Source: a virus
Length of the DNA: 37,757 nucleotides
Reading direction: 5' to 3' (one strand)
IMG/VR virus record: IMGVR_UViG_3300042691_043480
Span: 1-37,757 of that record
Made by a program: the position numbers and the translations under genes. The notes beneath the pieces are model-generated. The model made no database searches. It saw only the letters and a list, made by a program, of their open reading frames with translations, and was not told where the DNA came from. Below are positions 9,727 to 16,879 of the stretch, piece after piece. Each line of letters begins with the position of its first letter. Within the stretch, counting starts at the first letter, position 1.

Positions 9727-10281
9727 ATGGCAGGATTACCACACTTCACGAATTCTCAGGCTTCCGTAAATAAATATGAGCCTATTTACCTTAATCAATT
9801 TGAGGCACTGATAACTTGTCCTAATGGAGTTGGTGGGGGAAATATTTTAATAGAGCACGTTACCAAAGTTAGTGGTCTATCCGTAGATAAAAGCCCAGGA
9901 TTAGCTACACAAAAATATAAGTTTGCAAAAAGAAATTATGCAGGTGCTAAACCATCAGAAACTACCATGAATGTTAGTATTTCATTTACGGTCAACCTAA
10001 ATGATTCTAACTCCATGTATGTCTTTAAAACTCTTAGACAGTGGTCAGATTTGATCTACAATCCTCTAACAGGTGCTATGGGACTTAAAAAAGATTATAC
10101 AGGAAATATAGTAATCTCTATTTTCAATAAGCAGGGAGACGTATATAGAAGAATTAATTGTCAAGATGTATTTCCTTTAAAGGCTCTTCCTGAAATGGGT
10201 TTAAACTATACGGACGAAGGTATATACACAATTAACGATATGGAATTTGCTGTTGATTACTGGACTGATTTATTTTTATAA
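9727..10281 (+). CDS. gp19: Tail tube protein, T4 gp19-like, copy 1
   Basis: A 184-residue protein whose hexamers should stack into the inner tail tube. It shares with its downstream neighbour the start MAGLPHFTNSxAS, YLNQFE, the block RQWSDLIYNPLTGAMGLKKD and the end DYWTD-x-FL. T4 gp19 is 163 residues. Position directly after the sheath matches T4. An AGATAAATATAC sequence at 9704 is a weak form of the class 1 motif. Only 12 bases separate it from copy 2, so both are made from one message. Whether both form the same tube cannot be read from sequence. Confidence 0.92.
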   Translation: MAGLPHFTNSQASVNKYEPIYLNQFEALITCPNGVGGGNILIEHVTKVSGLSVDKSPGLATQKYKFAKRNYAGAKPSETTMNVSISFTVNLNDSNSMYVFKTLRQWSDLIYNPLTGAMGLKKDYTGNIVISIFNKQGDVYRRINCQDVFPLKALPEMGLNYTDEGIYTINDMEFAVDYWTDLFL

Positions 10282-10293
10282 TTTTTAATTAAT

Positions 10294-10872
10294 ATGGCCG
10301 GATTACCACATTTTACTAATTCACTAGCTTCGAGAAATAATTACGAACCTGTTTACCTTAACCAATTTGAGGTTATTATAAGCCCACCTGCAGGAATTCC
10401 TCTTGCAGCTCAGAGATTTAACGGGGAAGGTATATTGGCACAAGGAATTAAAAGCATTTCTGGATTAGCTGTTGATATTGCACCTTCTGCAACTATAGAT
10501 CAAAATTATAAATTTGCTACTAGAAGATATGCAGGGGGTGAGCCTTCTACTACCGATATGACAGTTTCTATGGAATTTGAGGTTAACTTAAATCCTCAGT
10601 CTAATTCTATGGAGGTTTATAAAATTTTAAGACAATGGTCTGATTTAATTTATAATCCGCTAACCGGAGCTATGGGACTTAAAAAAGATTATGTAGGATC
10701 TATGGTAATTTCCATCTTTAATAAAAGAGGAGACGTTTTTAGGAGAGTCTCAATTCCTTCATGTTTTCCCTCAGAAGCTATCCCAGCAATGGATCTTGAT
10801 TATGAACAAGCTAATAATTACAGTATATCTCTTTCTTGGATATGCGATTATTGGACGGACACATTCCTATAA
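10294..10872 (+). CDS. gp19: Tail tube protein paralogue, copy 2
   Basis: 192 residues and clearly paralogous to 9727-10281: same N-terminal MAGLPHFTNS, same RQWSDLIYNPLTGAMGLKKD block and same DYWTD ending. It differs by an 8-residue gain near residues 33-50 (loop IPLAAQRFNGEGI) and by a divergent stretch before the C-terminus. T4 itself has gp54, a tube-like protein that caps the baseplate and starts tube growth, so one copy could be an initiator or terminator ring and the other the bulk tube protein. A strong terminator follows 18 bases later, closing the packaging-tail operon. Confidence 0.9.
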   Translation: MAGLPHFTNSLASRNNYEPVYLNQFEVIISPPAGIPLAAQRFNGEGILAQGIKSISGLAVDIAPSATIDQNYKFATRRYAGGEPSTTDMTVSMEFEVNLNPQSNSMEVYKILRQWSDLIYNPLTGAMGLKKDYVGSMVISIFNKRGDVFRRVSIPSCFPSEAIPAMDLDYEQANNYSISLSWICDYWTDTFL

Positions 10873-10890
10873 AAATAAAAAAATATTTTG

Positions 10891-10921
10891 AAAAAAGAGA
10901 CATAAATTTGTCTCTTTTTTT
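10891..10921 (+). terminator. Intrinsic terminator after tail tube genes
   Basis: AAAAAAGAGACA (10891-10902) pairs perfectly with TGTCTCTTTTTT (10909-10920) around the loop TAAATT, ending in a T-run. The A/T symmetry would let it act on both strands. It separates the sheath-tube operon from the baseplate operon. Confidence 0.85.
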
Positions 10922-10929
10922 GTGTTTTG

Positions 10930-10945
10930 TTATATAATATAAATA
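10930..10945 (+). promoter_or_regulatory. Class 1-like promoter motif (TATATAATATAAATA)
   Basis: This AT-rich block, directly after the terminator and 24 bases before the ATG at 10955, includes TATAAATA, identical to the T4 late promoter core. A new transcript should start here because the terminator lies just upstream. Confidence 0.5.
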
Positions 10946-10954
10946 AACTAAATT

Positions 10955-12034
10955 ATGAACAACCTATTAGGAATATCTCCCGAAGAATTATTAAGGAGCA
11001 AAGAATTAGCAGGGGGGTTAGAATACGATTCCATTCCCGAAGAAACCCAATCCCAAGAAGTACATTCCGGTTTACCTCCGGAAGAAAATAAATTGGAAGC
11101 GATTATAAAAGAAGAAAAAGAAGAAATTATACAGGAGATTATTCCTGAAAAAAAAGAAGAATCTTTTAATCCACAGGTCGAAGTAAAAGATTCGGTTTTT
11201 GAGATACACTGGAAAAATTTACCTATCCATCTTCTTCCTTCTAAGGGTTTATTCTACCCAGAAGGAACCCGAATGGCAATAAGACCTTGCGAAGTTAAAG
11301 AAATAAGACATTTTTCTACGATAGATGAGGACGATTCATTAGATATCGAAAGAAAGCTTTCTTTTGTTTTAGAGAGATGCTTAAGGATAGATTTTCCCCA
11401 AGAAGGTGTAGTGAGTTATAAAGACCTTAAACAAGAAGATAGGTTTTATATAATAATGGCTATAAGGGATCTTACTTTCTTAAGGGGAGAAAATTCTTTA
11501 ATCCTAATACCTAATAGAAAATGTAAAAATACCGAGGAATGTAAAATTTCGGAAGGGTTTGAATTAAGATCCGGAAATCTTACCTCTTATGAATTAGATA
11601 ACGAAATTTTAAAGAGGTATAATCCAGAAACAAGATCTTTTATGTTTACGTTTAAGGATACTAAAGAATCTTTTGAAATATTTGTACCTAGTATAGGAGT
11701 TACACAAGCTCTTTCTGATTTTTCATCTGCGTGTTATTCTAGAAAAATATCGATAGAAGATGGATTTTTAGAAATAGCTCCTTTTATTATACCCGAATGG
11801 AGAGGACTTGATTTCGATACTATCCTTTCTATGATGAGGTCCAGCTCTCAATGGAGCAAAAAAGAATTTAGCCTTCTTTATCAAATATCCGAAAAAATAA
11901 AGATAGGAACTAAAACCGAAGCAAAACAAAAATGCCAAGTGTGCGGTGAAGGGGAGGTCACCGCTGAAATTACCTTTCCCGGAGGGATCAGATCTCTTTT
12001 CCTTATTTCAGATATCTTTAGTCAACTACTTTGA
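10955..12034 (+). CDS. gp26: Baseplate hub assembly protein, T4 gp26-like
   Basis: 359 residues. An acidic, disordered N-terminus (1-75, many Glu/Lys) precedes a folded part beginning WKNLPIHLLPSKGLFYPEGT and MAIRPCEVKEIRHFSTID, typical of gp26-like baseplate proteins (the LPSKG-x-FY and RP-x-x-VKE elements). The C-terminus holds CQVCGEGE (Cys327, Cys330), half of a possible zinc site. T4 gp26 (208 aa) helps build the central hub. The reading frame ends CTA CTT TGA, and a second frame overlaps it by 89 bases and continues to 12206. The CTT TGA end copies the RF2 +1 frameshift site, so a fused gp26-partner protein may be made. Confidence 0.7.
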   Translation: MNNLLGISPEELLRSKELAGGLEYDSIPEETQSQEVHSGLPPEENKLEAIIKEEKEEIIQEIIPEKKEESFNPQVEVKDSVFEIHWKNLPIHLLPSKGLFYPEGTRMAIRPCEVKEIRHFSTIDEDDSLDIERKLSFVLERCLRIDFPQEGVVSYKDLKQEDRFYIIMAIRDLTFLRGENSLILIPNRKCKNTEECKISEGFELRSGNLTSYELDNEILKRYNPETRSFMFTFKDTKESFEIFVPSIGVTQALSDFSSACYSRKISIEDGFLEIAPFIIPEWRGLDFDTILSMMRSSSQWSKKEFSLLYQISEKIKIGTKTEAKQKCQVCGEGEVTAEITFPGGIRSLFLISDIFSQLL

Positions 12035-12206
12035 TATAAAATTTAGACTTTGGAAAGAACATAAAGTAGATCCAATTTTTATAGAATCTTTACCTTTCTA
12101 CGAATACCAAATTTGGATAGAAAAAATAAACGAATTTATGGAAATAGAATCTCAAGAAGATATGGAAAACAAAGGATTTAAACAAGTATTCAGCCTCAAG
12201 AAATAG
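11946..12206 (+). CDS. Out-of-frame partner of the gp26-like gene (+1 frame), possibly frameshift-expressed
   Basis: Open frame of 86 codons from a GTG at 11946, overlapping the gp26-like gene by 89 bases. Convincing protein-like sequence starts after the overlap: FDIKFRLWKEHKVDP, then FIESLPFYEYQIWIEKINEF, ending FSLKK. The pattern (helix, LPFYEY, WIEKIN helix) recalls small hub-assembly or tail-chaperone proteins; in T4, gene 51 follows gene 26. There is no ATG in the frame near the overlap and no Shine-Dalgarno, so it is either started at GTG or made by a +1 ribosomal shift at CTT TGA (12029-12034) or CCC GGA (11978-11983). Confidence 0.55.
   Translation: MKGRSPLKLPFPEGSDLFSLFQISLVNYFDIKFRLWKEHKVDPIFIESLPFYEYQIWIEKINEFMEIESQEDMENKGFKQVFSLKK
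12029..12035 (+). other. Candidate +1 programmed frameshift site (CTT TGA T)
   Basis: In the frame of the gp26-like gene the last codons are CTT TGA. Slippage of the Leu tRNA from CUU to UUU moves the ribosome to GAT ATA AAA, entering the frame that runs to 12206. Bacterial prfB (RF2) uses CUU UGA C for the same +1 shift. No AGGGGG-like stimulator sits just upstream. Confidence 0.4.
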
Positions 12207-12221
12207 ATAATTAAATTTCTT

Positions 12222-12232
12222 GATATATAGAT
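12222..12232 (+). promoter_or_regulatory. Class 1 promoter-like motif (GATATATAGAT)
   Basis: GATATATAGAT lies only one base before the ATG at 12234. If it is a -10-like element, the transcript would start at or near the ATG, meaning a leaderless or near-leaderless message. Confidence 0.4.
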
Positions 12233-12233
12233 C

Positions 12234-13670
12234 ATGGAATTTAATAAAAAATTAATAGATCAATTATCAGATCTTAGTAGAAATATAAAATCTTTAACCT
12301 CTGAGGTTAAAGAAGGGAAAAATAGTGTTCTTTCCGAGACACAAATTTCCCAGAAAGATTCCATCTCCGACCAAAATGATAATTTTTTAAAATCTTTACA
12401 GGGCATATTCGAAAAAGGTATAGATGGGATATCTAAAGAAAATTTAAAATCTAACGATGTTTTAAAAAGTGTTTTAAAAAGTACAAAAGACGCCAATCCT
12501 CTACCTTCAGGATCTTTAAAATTGCCCAAAGAATTAGAATCAATTCTAGGAAAAATTCCAAAATTTGAAAAAGGAGGGACTATGGAAAAAGATGGAGTAG
12601 CTATAGTAGGAGAAGAAGGACCGGAAATCGTAAAGCTGAATAAGGGAGATAAGGTGATCCCTTCTGAAAAATTAGGAATAGATGCTCTAAAAGAATCCCT
12701 AGAAAAATCTTCTATTAAAACAGCGGATCAAACTTTAAACCCACTTTCTAAAAAAATTCCAGAAAGAGAAGAAACCGAAACGAAAGAAAATACAATAAAT
12801 CCCAGCTCTGCAGTTATTGGGGGTGAATCGACTAAATCTGGTCCTGAATCGTTGGAAGAAATAATTAAAGGATTGGAAAATTCTAAAATAAAAGAAGATG
12901 AACAAAAATTAAATAAATCAGCTCCCTTAAAAGACGTTAAGGAGTTTGAAGATATTACAATAGAACCGAAAAAAGAAGAGAAAGAAAAAAGCAGAAAGAA
13001 AAAAGCAGAGGATTTATTAAGAGGAAAAGAATCGAAAAAAGAAGAGAAAGAAAAAAGCAGAAAGAAGAAAACAGAGGATTTATTAAGAGGTAAAGAATCA
13101 AAAAAAGAAAATACAGGAAAAATATTAGATGAAGGTAAAAATCTTTTACTTTCTAAAGGAAAAGATTTTCTTTCCGGAAAAATTCCTTTATCGGAAAAAT
13201 TAAACCCATCTTCTTTACTAGGAAATAATTCAGAATTAGGTAAAAAAGGAATAGAATTGGGATCTTCTTTTCTTAAAAAAGGATTAGAAGAAAAAAAATT
13301 AGAAAAATTAAACCCATTTTCTAAAAAAGAAGAAGATAAAAAATCTTCTATGAACGTTGAATCCCCGGAATTAAAAAAACCTAAACCCGAGATAAAAAAA
13401 GAACCCGAAGAATCTAAAGAGATTAAAGAAATCCCTAAAAAAGAAACTACTAAGAGAGAAGAGGCTGAAAAAAAAGAAAAAGAAGAGACTAAAGATAATA
13501 AAGAAATTGTCAAGACGGAGACGAAAAAAGATAACGGCGGAAAAGGAATAGATAATTCCGATATAAAGGATATAAAATCTCTTTTGGCAAGAATGGTTAA
13601 TATTTTACAGGGACCACTTTCTATAGAAACTACAGATTCACCTTTTAGACCGGATTCTAGGAGATTTTAA
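12234..13670 (+). CDS. Lys/Glu-rich tail protein with tape-measure-type motif
   Basis: 478 residues, highly charged and low in complexity. Residues ~114-146 read GGTMEKDGVAIVGEEGPEIV and KLNKGDKVIPSEK, the Gly-Gly ... VGE-x-GPE-x-V ... VIP motif that recurs in tape measure and tail-fibre-like proteins of many phages. A 22-residue unit (KKEEKEKSRKKKAEDLLRGKES) is repeated twice in tandem at residues ~246-289 with a start of a third. The rest is mainly charged helix. Position after baseplate hub genes matches T4, where hub and tape-measure genes cluster. It could be a tape measure or tape-measure companion. It is shorter than T4 gp29 (590 aa), and no transmembrane stretch is visible, so the call is tentative. 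Confidence 0.45.
   Translation: MEFNKKLIDQLSDLSRNIKSLTSEVKEGKNSVLSETQISQKDSISDQNDNFLKSLQGIFEKGIDGISKENLKSNDVLKSVLKSTKDANPLPSGSLKLPKELESILGKIPKFEKGGTMEKDGVAIVGEEGPEIVKLNKGDKVIPSEKLGIDALKESLEKSSIKTADQTLNPLSKKIPEREETETKENTINPSSAVIGGESTKSGPESLEEIIKGLENSKIKEDEQKLNKSAPLKDVKEFEDITIEPKKEEKEKSRKKKAEDLLRGKESKKEEKEKSRKKKTEDLLRGKESKKENTGKILDEGKNLLLSKGKDFLSGKIPLSEKLNPSSLLGNNSELGKKGIELGSSFLKKGLEEKKLEKLNPFSKKEEDKKSSMNVESPELKKPKPEIKKEPEESKEIKEIPKKETTKREEAEKKEKEETKDNKEIVKTETKKDNGGKGIDNSDIKDIKSLLARMVNILQGPLSIETTDSPFRPDSRRF
12968..13099 (+). repeat. Two tandem 66-base repeats
   Basis: Two in-frame units (12968-13033 and 13034-13099) differ at only a few bases and encode the same 22-residue Lys/Glu unit. A third copy begins at 13100 and diverges after about 10 bases. 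Recent duplication by slippage or unequal exchange is likely. Confidence 0.85.
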
Positions 13671-13725
13671 TTTTTTAACGGTTTATTATTTTTTTACTAC
13701 GAAAAAATCTATATATTTGACTCGT

Positions 13726-14289
13726 ATGAGTAAAAATAGTGAAGAGAGGATTTGTGTAGATTCTGCCCCTGAATATTTAAAATTAAACCCAGATTTAATA
13801 TTTAAAGAATATTATTCTATAAAAAATAATTCTATTGAATTTACTATTAAAAATTCTAAAGAAACAAGATCCGATCTCATATACCTGAAAATGGCAAATA
13901 CGTGGGGATCTTCTTCCCACTGCAAAAGGATGAAAGTCGGATGCCTAGTCGTTAAAGATAAATCTATAATATCCGATGGGTACAACGGATCTCCTTCTGG
14001 ATTCCCGAATGTATGCGAGAGCGAGGACATGGTCACTCTCCCGTACGTACTCCATGCGGAAGCCAACGCGATAACTAAATTAGCTAAAAGTACTCAGAGC
14101 TCTATAGGTTCTACCATGTATGTTACTCTATCTCCTTGCTTTGAATGCGCTAAATTAATAATACAATCAGGAATAAAGAGAATTGTTTTCTGTGAGGTTT
14201 ACAGAAACACAGATCCTTTAATTTTTCTATCCGAAGGGGGAATAGAAATAACAAGGATAAGTAATGACTACTTATCTAAAATTCAGTAA
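13726..14289 (+). CDS. Deoxycytidylate (dCMP) deaminase
   Basis: 187 residues from the ATG at 13726; a TTG nine bases earlier is less likely as start. It converts dCMP to dUMP for dTTP synthesis. The zinc site is HAEANA (His110, Glu112) plus SPCFEC (Cys138, Cys141), the standard deaminase arrangement, with Gly-Tyr-Asn-Gly (85-88) shaping the substrate pocket. An N-terminal addition of ~45 residues has no visible motif. The stretch 14010-14070 around the active-site His-Ala-Glu is unusually GC-rich for this genome. It is a nucleotide-metabolism gene inside a structural block, directly before a sigma factor gene. Confidence 0.92.
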   Translation: MSKNSEERICVDSAPEYLKLNPDLIFKEYYSIKNNSIEFTIKNSKETRSDLIYLKMANTWGSSSHCKRMKVGCLVVKDKSIISDGYNGSPSGFPNVCESEDMVTLPYVLHAEANAITKLAKSTQSSIGSTMYVTLSPCFECAKLIIQSGIKRIVFCEVYRNTDPLIFLSEGGIEITRISNDYLSKIQ

Positions 14290-14310
14290 TTTTTTAAATT
14301 CTATAAACAA
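14290..14310 (+). promoter_or_regulatory. Class 2 promoter-like motif before the ECF-like sigma gene
   Basis: T-run (14290-14295) then TTCTATAAACAA, with CTATAA 20 bases before the ATG at 14321, the same spacing as at 550 and 27727. It favours 14321 over the upstream ATC/ATG-type starts as the true start. Confidence 0.45.
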
Positions 14311-14320
14311 TAATTATCTT

Positions 14321-14947
14321 ATGAAGAGACAAAACAACATCCAGTTCTTAGCGGAATCTTTTATCGAGTCTAAAAGCTCAAAATCTTTTAAAAACCTTTA
14401 CGAAAGGTTAAAACCGGGAATAACAAACCATTGCTATTTAATATTAAAAAGTCAAGAGCTAGCAGAAGATGCTTTTTCGAATACGATGACAAAAATATGG
14501 CAAAAGATAGAACAATATGACAAGGACAGAGCTAATTTTTCAACCTGGACCTATAATATTGCTAGAAACGAATCCCTATTAATACTAAAAACAGGAAAAA
14601 GATTTTTTTCTCACAGCGATGAAGAAATGGAATATTTCTCAAATAAATCAACATTAGGAGATTTAGGGGGACAATATTTTATGGAAGAAGATCCTGCATA
14701 TTTTTCTCTATTTCAGGATAAAGATATAGATAGTGTTTATGAATCGGTACTTGAAGAGATAAGAGAACTTCCCGAAATCTATAGAGAAATTATGGTTGAC
14801 CGTGAAATAAACGGAATGAAATACAAAGATATTGCTGAAAAATATGGTATAAAGAAAAGGTCTATTGCTACAAGAATCCGAAGAGCAAGAGCAAGAATTA
14901 GAAAAAAGATGGACCCGAAACAAACTCCTAAAAAGAAAGTAAAATAA
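14321..14947 (+). CDS. RNA polymerase sigma factor, ECF-like (sigma-2 plus sigma-4)
   Basis: 208 residues from the ATG at 14321; an upstream in-frame start at 14264 would overlap the deaminase and lies before a promoter-like motif. Region 2 (~23-90) includes LAEDAFSNTMTKIWQKIEQYD and FSTWTYNIARNE, the classic -10-binding and core-binding pattern. Region 4 (~140-197) has LPEIYREIM, then YKDIAEKYGIKKRSIATRI, a helix-turn-helix. The linker lacks region 3, as in ECF factors. The Arg-rich end (RRARARIRKKM) is typical. It would redirect the host polymerase to phage promoters. With the gp55-like factor at 21420, the phage has two specificity factors. Which promoter class it reads is unknown. Confidence 0.9.
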   Translation: MKRQNNIQFLAESFIESKSSKSFKNLYERLKPGITNHCYLILKSQELAEDAFSNTMTKIWQKIEQYDKDRANFSTWTYNIARNESLLILKTGKRFFSHSDEEMEYFSNKSTLGDLGGQYFMEEDPAYFSLFQDKDIDSVYESVLEEIRELPEIYREIMVDREINGMKYKDIAEKYGIKKRSIATRIRRARARIRKKMDPKQTPKKKVK

Positions 14948-14949
14948 TT

Positions 14950-15384
14950 ATGTTTAGGATCCTAAAAGTAATAAAAGAAATTAGACTTTACCGCGAGTAC
15001 AGAAAAATAATTCGCAACGAAGAATTGAATTCTCCTAGATGGTCAAGAGCAAATCTTAGGAGAGATTGGGTTTATAGAATTTATACTGTCATAAATCTTC
15101 CCCCACAGGTTACTATGTCTCCTGATTTTCCTGAAGACTCTAAACCTTCTTTTGTTATATCAGAGCTTAAACCTGTAAATGAATATTTAAAATATCTTAA
15201 TCTGGAAGAATTGCTAACTATGGGGATTGAACCTATAGAAGGAACCCAGAATAATTCATGGCTAATAGTTTATCAATTCTTATTTAGACAATTAAGCTGG
15301 CTTTGGATTTTTTCTTTTCTAGTTCAAATTACCCTTATAATTCTTCTTATTGCTTATTGGCCTTTATTAATAAGTTTCTTTTGA
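14950..15384 (+). CDS. Small membrane-anchored protein, unknown
   Basis: 144 residues. The first ~115 are soluble and basic at the start (KVIKEIRLYREYRKIIRNEE), then a WSRANLRRDWVYRIY stretch. The C-terminus (~118-142) is one long hydrophobic segment (WIFSFLVQITLIILLIAYWP), giving a tail-anchored layout. It starts 2 bases after the sigma gene and its stop overlaps the next ATG (TGATG), so the three genes are translationally linked. The sequence does not match a recognised holin or spanin. A membrane-located role during infection is all that can be said. Confidence 0.6.
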   Translation: MFRILKVIKEIRLYREYRKIIRNEELNSPRWSRANLRRDWVYRIYTVINLPPQVTMSPDFPEDSKPSFVISELKPVNEYLKYLNLEELLTMGIEPIEGTQNNSWLIVYQFLFRQLSWLWIFSFLVQITLIILLIAYWPLLISFF

Positions 15385-16217
15385 TGATATTTACTAGAAA
15401 TAAAGAATACGATCCTAGACTTATAGAATATAAAAAAGAATTAGATCTTAAATTGTCTTTTTTTAAAGATGAAAATTTTAGATTCGAGGAGAAAGCCCAT
15501 GTATATACATATTCGGGAAAGAAATTTGATTCGGTTACTACTCTATTAAAAGTATTTAAAAAACCATTTGATAAAGAGTATTGGTCCAGAGAAAAAGGAA
15601 AAGAAAGAGGAGTAGATCCTTCGGTTATATTAAATGAATGGGATGTAAAATCTAAAATTTCTATGGATCTCGGTACAAGAGTCCATAAATTTATAGAAGA
15701 TTTTTTAAGTGGTTTGGATCCGGAATTAAATGACGATGAAGATCCTATTTATAAGAGTAGAATTTATAAATTCATTTACATCTACGAAAATAGACTTAAA
15801 TTTCTTTTACCCCTAGAATCTGAACTTAGGATATTTTGTAGAAAATGGAGATTAGCAGGAACTATAGATCAGCCTTTTCTTTATTTCGATCCTAAATTTA
15901 CTAATCCTTTTTTGGTATTGGGGGACTGGAAAACTAATGGAGATTTTACACACGACGATCATCCTAAAGGAAGATATAGTAAATTACTTAGACCTTTTAC
16001 CGGATTGTACCATAATCATTTGAATGAATATTCCATTCAGATAAGTATGTATAGGTTAATGCTTTATGAAGAATTAGGGATAGAAACCCAAGATGGATTT
16101 TTATGTCACATAGGGCCTGATTCACCGGCTAAACTTTATAAATGTAAGGACTTGAGAGAACCTCTGAAAGTTTATTTGGACCACAACAGAACAGATCTTG
16201 ATATTTTTGATGTTTGA
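15384..16217 (+). CDS. PD-(D/E)XK superfamily nuclease (Cas4/RecB-like exonuclease fold)
   Basis: 277 residues from the ATG at 15384, whose A is shared with the previous stop; an in-frame TTG at 15303 lies inside that gene and is unlikely. Motifs in order: GTRVHKFIE (98-105, His101), an acidic ESE (~145-147), GTIDQPF (159-165, Asp162), DWKT (181-184, the D-x-K core) and a QISMYR element (219-224, Gln and Tyr). This order fits the RecB/Cas4 nuclease group. It likely degrades or processes DNA ends during replication, recombination or host DNA breakdown. No Cys cluster for an iron-sulphur site is seen, which argues against true Cas4. Confidence 0.8.
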   Translation: MIFTRNKEYDPRLIEYKKELDLKLSFFKDENFRFEEKAHVYTYSGKKFDSVTTLLKVFKKPFDKEYWSREKGKERGVDPSVILNEWDVKSKISMDLGTRVHKFIEDFLSGLDPELNDDEDPIYKSRIYKFIYIYENRLKFLLPLESELRIFCRKWRLAGTIDQPFLYFDPKFTNPFLVLGDWKTNGDFTHDDHPKGRYSKLLRPFTGLYHNHLNEYSIQISMYRLMLYEELGIETQDGFLCHIGPDSPAKLYKCKDLREPLKVYLDHNRTDLDIFDV

Positions 16218-16225
16218 TCGAAACA

Positions 16226-16250
16226 TTTTTATTATACCTTCTATAAATTA
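16226..16250 (+). promoter_or_regulatory. Class 2 promoter-like motif
   Basis: T-run (16226-16230) and CTTCTATAAATTA, with CTATAA 26 bases before the ATG at 16267. Confidence 0.4.
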
Positions 16251-16266
16251 AAAATAAAATAAAAAA

Positions 16267-16791
16267 ATGGCAAAAAAAGAATCTACACCCTTAAATTTAA
16301 ATGGATCTAATCTACCAGGAGGATCTCCACAAATCGATTTTAACGATAGCGAAATTAATGTTTCTGTAGATCAAGAACTTGTTAGTTCTTTACAGAAAGA
16401 AGTGGAAGAAAAGAAAAAAGAAAATAGAGAAAAATTATATGCTATTTCTATGAATGAATCTCTTTTATCCAGATATGAGAATTTCATTAAAGAAAAAGCA
16501 GAATGGAATTCTACTGAATCTTTAGGAGTTGTTGAAGTTTATAAACAGATCCAAAGAATTAAATCCGAAAAAATTAAAGATAATGTTATTTATATGGGAG
16601 CTCTTCCAGTAGAAGCAACCCATTATTTTTTAAATAAAGTAAAAGGAATAGGAGTTGAGGAAGCTAACAATTTTATTGAATTGTATAGATCTTTCGATCA
16701 AACCCTTAAAGATGTTAAAACTGATAATCAAGTCTTACAAGATTTAGAAAAGAAGCTTGCTGCTGCAATGCAAGGTATTTCTTTAGGTTAG
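16267..16791 (+). CDS. Helical protein with central coiled coil, unknown
   Basis: 174 residues. A Gly/Asn/Ser-rich, probably flexible start (residues 1-35) is followed by a long helix with Glu/Lys heptads (QKEVEEKKKENREKLYAISM), then mixed helical segments ending KKLAAAMQGISLG. No catalytic or metal motif is visible. It has its own class 2 motif upstream and a perfect terminator 22 bases downstream, so it is a single-gene transcript and may be expressed strongly. A head-core or small scaffold-like role is possible from the composition but is a guess. Confidence 0.55.
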   Translation: MAKKESTPLNLNGSNLPGGSPQIDFNDSEINVSVDQELVSSLQKEVEEKKKENREKLYAISMNESLLSRYENFIKEKAEWNSTESLGVVEVYKQIQRIKSEKIKDNVIYMGALPVEATHYFLNKVKGIGVEEANNFIELYRSFDQTLKDVKTDNQVLQDLEKKLAAAMQGISLG

Positions 16792-16813
16792 TTTTTTCTT
16801 TTATAATTCGATT

Positions 16814-16843
16814 AAGCCAAGAAGATTTCTTCTTGGCTTTTTT
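16814..16843 (+). terminator. Intrinsic terminator
   Basis: AAGCCAAGAAG (16814-16824) pairs with CTTCTTGGCTT (16829-16839) around loop ATTT and is followed by a run of six T (16838-16843). The stem is perfect. Confidence 0.9.
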
Positions 16844-16856
16844 AATGTTATTGGGA

Positions 16857-16870
16857 TAGATATATATAAA
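16857..16870 (+). promoter_or_regulatory. Class 1 promoter-like motif (AGATATATATAAA)
   Basis: TATATATAAA starts 19 bases before the ATG at 16880, just after a terminator, so a new transcript is expected here. Confidence 0.45.
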
Positions 16871-16879
16871 AAATAAATT

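Noticed and set aside
12728-13513. Open frame of 261 codons on the minus strand
   Set aside because: It is the antisense of the Lys/Glu-rich low-complexity gene and gives Ser/Phe-rich nonsense-like sequence. All supported genes are on the plus strand.
13717-13725. TTG start for dCMP deaminase
   Set aside because: It adds only three residues; ATG at 13726 is the standard choice.
13700-13725. Bacteroidota-type -7 promoter (TATATTTG) before the deaminase
   Set aside because: TATATTTG ends only six bases before the ATG, and no clear TTTG element is seen at the right distance upstream.
14264-14320. Upstream start for the ECF-like sigma gene
   Set aside because: It would overlap the deaminase gene and place the class 2 motif inside the coding region. 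The added residues do not match sigma factors.
15303-15383. TTG start for the PD-(D/E)XK nuclease gene
   Set aside because: It lies inside the previous gene in another frame; the ATG at 15384 shares a base with that gene's stop, the style used elsewhere here.
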